NCBI RefSeq assembly: GCF_004792695.1
Contig: NZ_SRXU01000006.1
Location: forward strand, 276,856-340,855
From: Sphingomonas naasensis
Lineage (GTDB): Bacteria > Pseudomonadota > Alphaproteobacteria > Sphingomonadales > Sphingomonadaceae
Direction: 5' to 3'
DNA length: 64,000 nt
A program made the translations under genes and the position numbers. The notes under the pieces are model-generated. The model was not told the origin of the DNA, made no database searches, and worked only from the letters and a program-made list of their open reading frames with translations. Below, one piece after another: positions 61,605 to 64,000 of this stretch. Position 1 is the first letter of the stretch. Every line of letters starts with the position of its first letter.

Positions 61605-61631
61605 CGGCCCGGCGGGAGTGCCGCCGGGCCG
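61605..61631 (-). terminator. intrinsic terminator of the Bax-inhibitor-1 gene
   Basis: An 11-bp perfect stem CGGCCCGGCGG/CCGCCGGGCCG with a five-base loop, followed on the minus strand by TTTTTGTGTT. It lies 27 bases after the stop of the gene ending at 61658. Confidence 0.85.
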
Positions 61632-61657
61632 GGTTCGTTCGCGCCGTTCGGGATCGC

Positions 61658-62401
61658 TCAGTTGCGCGAGCTGCCGAACAGGCGGAGCAGGAACAGGAAC
61701 ATGTTGATGAAGTCGAGATAGAGGTTCAGCGCCCCCATGATCACGACCTTGCCGACCATCTCGGTGCCGGCGACATGCGCGTAGATGCTCTTGATCTTCT
61801 GCGTGTCATAGGCGGTCAGCCCCGCGAAGATCAGCACGCCGATCGCGCTGATTACCAGGTTCATCTCGCCCGAGCGGAAGAACAGCAGGTTGAGCAGCAT
61901 CGCGACGATCAGCCCGACCAGGCCCATGATCAGGAAGGTGCCCAGCCCCGAAAGGTCGCGCTTGGTGGTGTAGCCGTAGAGGCTCAGCGCACCGAAGCCC
62001 GCCGCGGTGGCGAAGAACACCTGCGCGATCGAGGTCGAGGTGTAGACGAGGAAGATCGTCGAGAGCGAAAGCCCCATCAGCCCGGCATAGATCCAGAACA
62101 GCAGCTGCAGCGTCCCGGTCGACATGCGGCTCTGGCCGAAGCTCATCGCGAAGACCACCGCGAGCGGCGACAGCGTGATCAGCCAGCCGAGCCCCGAGGC
62201 GCCGCCGTTCGGATTGAACATCAGCTGCACCCAGCCGGTCTGCGAGAACAGCAACGCCACGACGCCGGTCAGCAGCACGCCCGACATCATGTAATTGTAC
62301 ACCGACAGCATGTAGGACCTGAGGCCCGCATCGAAATCGGCGCGCGACACGCCCGGTGCGTAGGCCGCTGCGCTCGGGCGGGGATCCGACCAATTTGCCA
62401 T
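61658..62401 (-). CDS. Bax inhibitor-1/YccA family membrane protein
   Basis: 247 residues, seven membrane helices. LRSYMLSVYNYMMSGVLLTGVVALL, GRMSTGTLQLLFWIYAGLMGLSLSTIFLVYT, VFFATAAGFGALSLYGYTTKRDLSGLGTFLIMGLVGLIVAMLLN and GLTAYDTQKIKSIY (the conserved Asp-containing end) define the UPF0005/BI-1 family, which includes pH-sensitive Ca2+ leak channels. Monocistronic with its own terminator. Confidence 0.95.
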   Translation of the reverse strand: MANWSDPRPSAAAYAPGVSRADFDAGLRSYMLSVYNYMMSGVLLTGVVALLFSQTGWVQLMFNPNGGASGLGWLITLSPLAVVFAMSFGQSRMSTGTLQLLFWIYAGLMGLSLSTIFLVYTSTSIAQVFFATAAGFGALSLYGYTTKRDLSGLGTFLIMGLVGLIVAMLLNLLFFRSGEMNLVISAIGVLIFAGLTAYDTQKIKSIYAHVAGTEMVGKVVIMGALNLYLDFINMFLFLLRLFGSSRN

Positions 62402-62514
62402 TATGAGCTCCTCTTGCCGGCACGTGCCGACTTGCGTCGAATATCGTTCCTGAAACGATCCTTTTCAAGCGAAACCGGCTGGGGATTAACCCCGATCCGT
62501 GGTTAAAGCGCGCC

Positions 62515-63051
62515 ATGCACCGCCTCTTCGTCGGCCTCCGCCCGCCGCCCGCGATCCGCGCGCAGCTCCTCGCGCTGGCGGGCGGCGTGGTCGGCGCGCG
62601 CTGGCAGGACGATTCGCAGCTCCACGTCACGCTGCGCTTCATCGGCGAAGTCGAGCGCCCGCGCGCCGAGGATGTGGCGATCGCGCTGTCGAACATCCAC
62701 GCGCCGCCGCTCGAGGTTGCGCTCGCCGGCGTCGGCCAGTTCGACAGCCGCGGCCGCCCCAACGCGCTTTGGGCGGGGCTGCGCCCGCACGATGCGCTCG
62801 CCGCGTTGCACCGCAAGGTCGATCAGGCGCTGGTCCGTTGCGGGCTGCCGCCCGAGGGCCGCGCCTATCTGCCGCACGTCACGCTGGCACGGATGAACGC
62901 GAGCGCCGGCACGACCGATCGTTTCCTCGAAGCGCATGCCGGCCTCGCCAGCGATCCCTTCGCGCTCGATCATTTCCTGCTGTTCGAAAGCACGCTCGGC
63001 CGCGAGGGCGCGCGCTACGAGGCGATCGAGCGCTATCCGCTGCGCGGCTGA
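62515..63051 (+). CDS. thpR: RNA 2',3'-cyclic phosphodiesterase
   Basis: 178 residues. MHRLFVGLRPPPAIRAQLLAL, then the two HxTx motifs LHVTLRFIGEV and PHVTLARMNA of the 2H phosphoesterase (LigT/ThpR) family, and a C-terminal FLLFESTLGREGARYEAIERYPLRG. Opens 2',3'-cyclic phosphate on RNA to a 2'-phosphate. Single gene. Confidence 0.95.
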   Translation: MHRLFVGLRPPPAIRAQLLALAGGVVGARWQDDSQLHVTLRFIGEVERPRAEDVAIALSNIHAPPLEVALAGVGQFDSRGRPNALWAGLRPHDALAALHRKVDQALVRCGLPPEGRAYLPHVTLARMNASAGTTDRFLEAHAGLASDPFALDHFLLFESTLGREGARYEAIERYPLRG

Positions 63052-63067
63052 GAGGTCTTCGGACCGG

Positions 63068-63709
63068 TCACGGTGCCGGCGAAGCGCACCGCACGCGGGC
63101 TTCGTAATCCCGCGCCATCGCGAGCAGGATCCCGACGGTGCGCGCATCGCCGACCGAGTCCGCCAGCCGCCGGCAGCGCGTCGCCTCGCTGCGCAGAAAG
63201 GCATGGTAGCGCGGATCGTCGCGCGCGATCAGCAGGTTGACCGCGCCGCCCAGCCGTTCCTCGTCGTCGAACCACGGCGTCGGATGCGGCGCGAGCGCGA
63301 CGCGCGAGCCGTCGGGCCGCTCGGCGATCGCGGAGACGCCGCGCAGCCTGCGGCGCTCGCGGATCGCCACCGCCATCGGGCACGCCTCGGGCGGCAGATA
63401 GGCGCCCTGCGCGTCGTAGAGCCGATAGGTCACGCACCAGCGCGTCTCGCTCGCGGGCGGCTCGCAGCCGGCCAGTGCCGCCGCGGCGCGGTTATAGGCG
63501 AGGATGCGCCCCTCGGCGTCGGTCGCATAGGCGGCGACCGGGAGCGCCTCGAGCGTTCCGGCCAGCGCCTCGCCGCCCTGCCGCGCCGCCTGCACCGCGG
63601 TCTCGACCAGTCGTTCGGGATCGATCGAGGCGGAACCTGACACCAGTCGCCACTGCCCTTGCCGGTTGCGAGACCCCTGCTTGCTATCGGGACGCCGAAA
63701 ATCTGACAA
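63068..63709 (-). CDS. PAS-domain protein
   Basis: 213 residues. A PAS fold from about 45 to 160: LEALPVAAYATDAEGRILAYNRAAAALAG, WCVTYRLYDAQGAYLPPEACPMAVAIRERRRLRGVSAIAERPDGSRVALAPHPTPWFDDEERLGGAVNLLIA; then a short helix region (YHAFLRSEATRCRRLADSVGDARTVGILLAMARDYEARV). No kinase or output domain, so a sensor adaptor. The ligand is unknown. Confidence 0.8.
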   Translation of the reverse strand: MSDFRRPDSKQGSRNRQGQWRLVSGSASIDPERLVETAVQAARQGGEALAGTLEALPVAAYATDAEGRILAYNRAAAALAGCEPPASETRWCVTYRLYDAQGAYLPPEACPMAVAIRERRRLRGVSAIAERPDGSRVALAPHPTPWFDDEERLGGAVNLLIARDDPRYHAFLRSEATRCRRLADSVGDARTVGILLAMARDYEARVRCASPAP

Positions 63710-63763
63710 TCGCCGGCGCGGCGCGGCAGGGTTCGAAAATGGGACGGTGGTGCCCGGCCCGGC

Positions 63764-64000
63764 TCAGCCGTCGCGCGCGAGGCGGCGCCGCGCGAGCAGC
63801 ATCCCCGCCACCACGCCGCCGCCGAACAGCGCGCCCTCGAGCCCGCCCGCCACCGTCTGGCTGAGCAGGCCGAAGCCGGGCTCGCCGAACAGCGCGCCGA
63901 TCGGATCGAGCCGCAGCCGCGAAGCGGGCACTTGCTGCGCGAGCAGCGCGAGGCTGCCGCCGAGCAGCCGCCCGCCGAGCAGCGGGATGGCGATCCCCGC
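63764..64000 (-). CDS. C-terminal end of a Gly-rich membrane protein (5' part outside window)
   Basis: Only the last 78 residues are in the window, read from the right edge: AGIAIPLLGGRLLGGSLALLAQQVPASRLRLDPIGALFGE, then GLLSQTVAGGLEGALFGGGVVAGMLLARRR. The final hydrophobic segment with GxxxG repeats looks like a membrane helix. Too short to assign. Confidence 0.6.
   Translation of the reverse strand, partial: AGIAIPLLGGRLLGGSLALLAQQVPASRLRLDPIGALFGEPGFGLLSQTVAGGLEGALFGGGVVAGMLLARRRLARDG

Overview
The window is GC-rich chromosomal DNA, probably from a sphingomonad (Alphaproteobacteria, Sphingomonas-like). That placement is inference. It rests on the strong GC3 bias, frequent alternative GTG/TTG starts with translational coupling, the yajC-secD-secF block, an hslV/hslU pair with lysE nearby, and modular intergenic palindromes of the form TCCTCCCTCGCGAAGCGGGGGAGG. 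No taxonomic marker is present to prove it.

Left flank (1-7653): mostly ordinary genes. They are a truncated ArsR-type regulator divergent from a NIPSNAP/monooxygenase pair, a phytanoyl-CoA dioxygenase family enzyme, a low-affinity iron permease family protein, a cupin, a glycine-zipper protein, a GT4 glycosyltransferase, an H1-like Lys/Ala/Pro protein and a TMEM175-type channel. Positions 2684-3469 have no convincing gene.

Centre (about 7719-32509): a complete type III secretion (injectisome) locus with its probable clients. A minus-strand operon runs lytic transglycosylase - sctV - sctC - sctD - sctF(putative) - sctI - sctJ - sctK - sctL - sctN - sctO - sctP. Divergent from it is sctU - FliO-like - sctQ - sctR - sctS - sctT - LuxR-type HTH regulator. 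On both sides are genes that look like exported substrates: a calpain-like cysteine protease, a GHSLGG lipase with a Ser/Pro-rich N-terminus, a large filament-like protein related to the putative needle subunit, two related periplasmic proteins (DUF6683-like), small unknown proteins, and a LysM-CHAP-lysozyme protein without a Sec signal. Five of these transcription units carry a similar dyad, TARTCG-N3-CGATTA, in an 18-bp box 52-73 bp before the start codon. I regard this as a candidate cis-element of the secretion regulon and as the most interesting signal in the window.

Right part (32548-64000): tRNA-Pro(GGG), yajC-secD-secF, an Mth938-domain gene, a carboxylesterase, thrC, an EEP-family phosphodiesterase, hslV, a 281-bp element with terminal inverted repeats, lysE, a D-amino-acid-oxidase homologue that looks circularly permuted, hslU, tandem small lipoproteins, a gloA - nitronate monooxygenase - gloB operon, TPR and alpha/beta-hydrolase genes, two zinc metallopeptidases, a DUF898 membrane protein, a patatin phospholipase, 3-hydroxybutyrate dehydrogenase, a DUF559 nuclease gene sitting among the palindromic repeats, an M20 amidohydrolase, a CHASE4-GGDEF-EAL protein, a CDF metal transporter, a Bax-inhibitor-1 family protein, thpR, a PAS protein and the end of a membrane protein. 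No CRISPR array, rRNA, integrase or transposase gene was seen.
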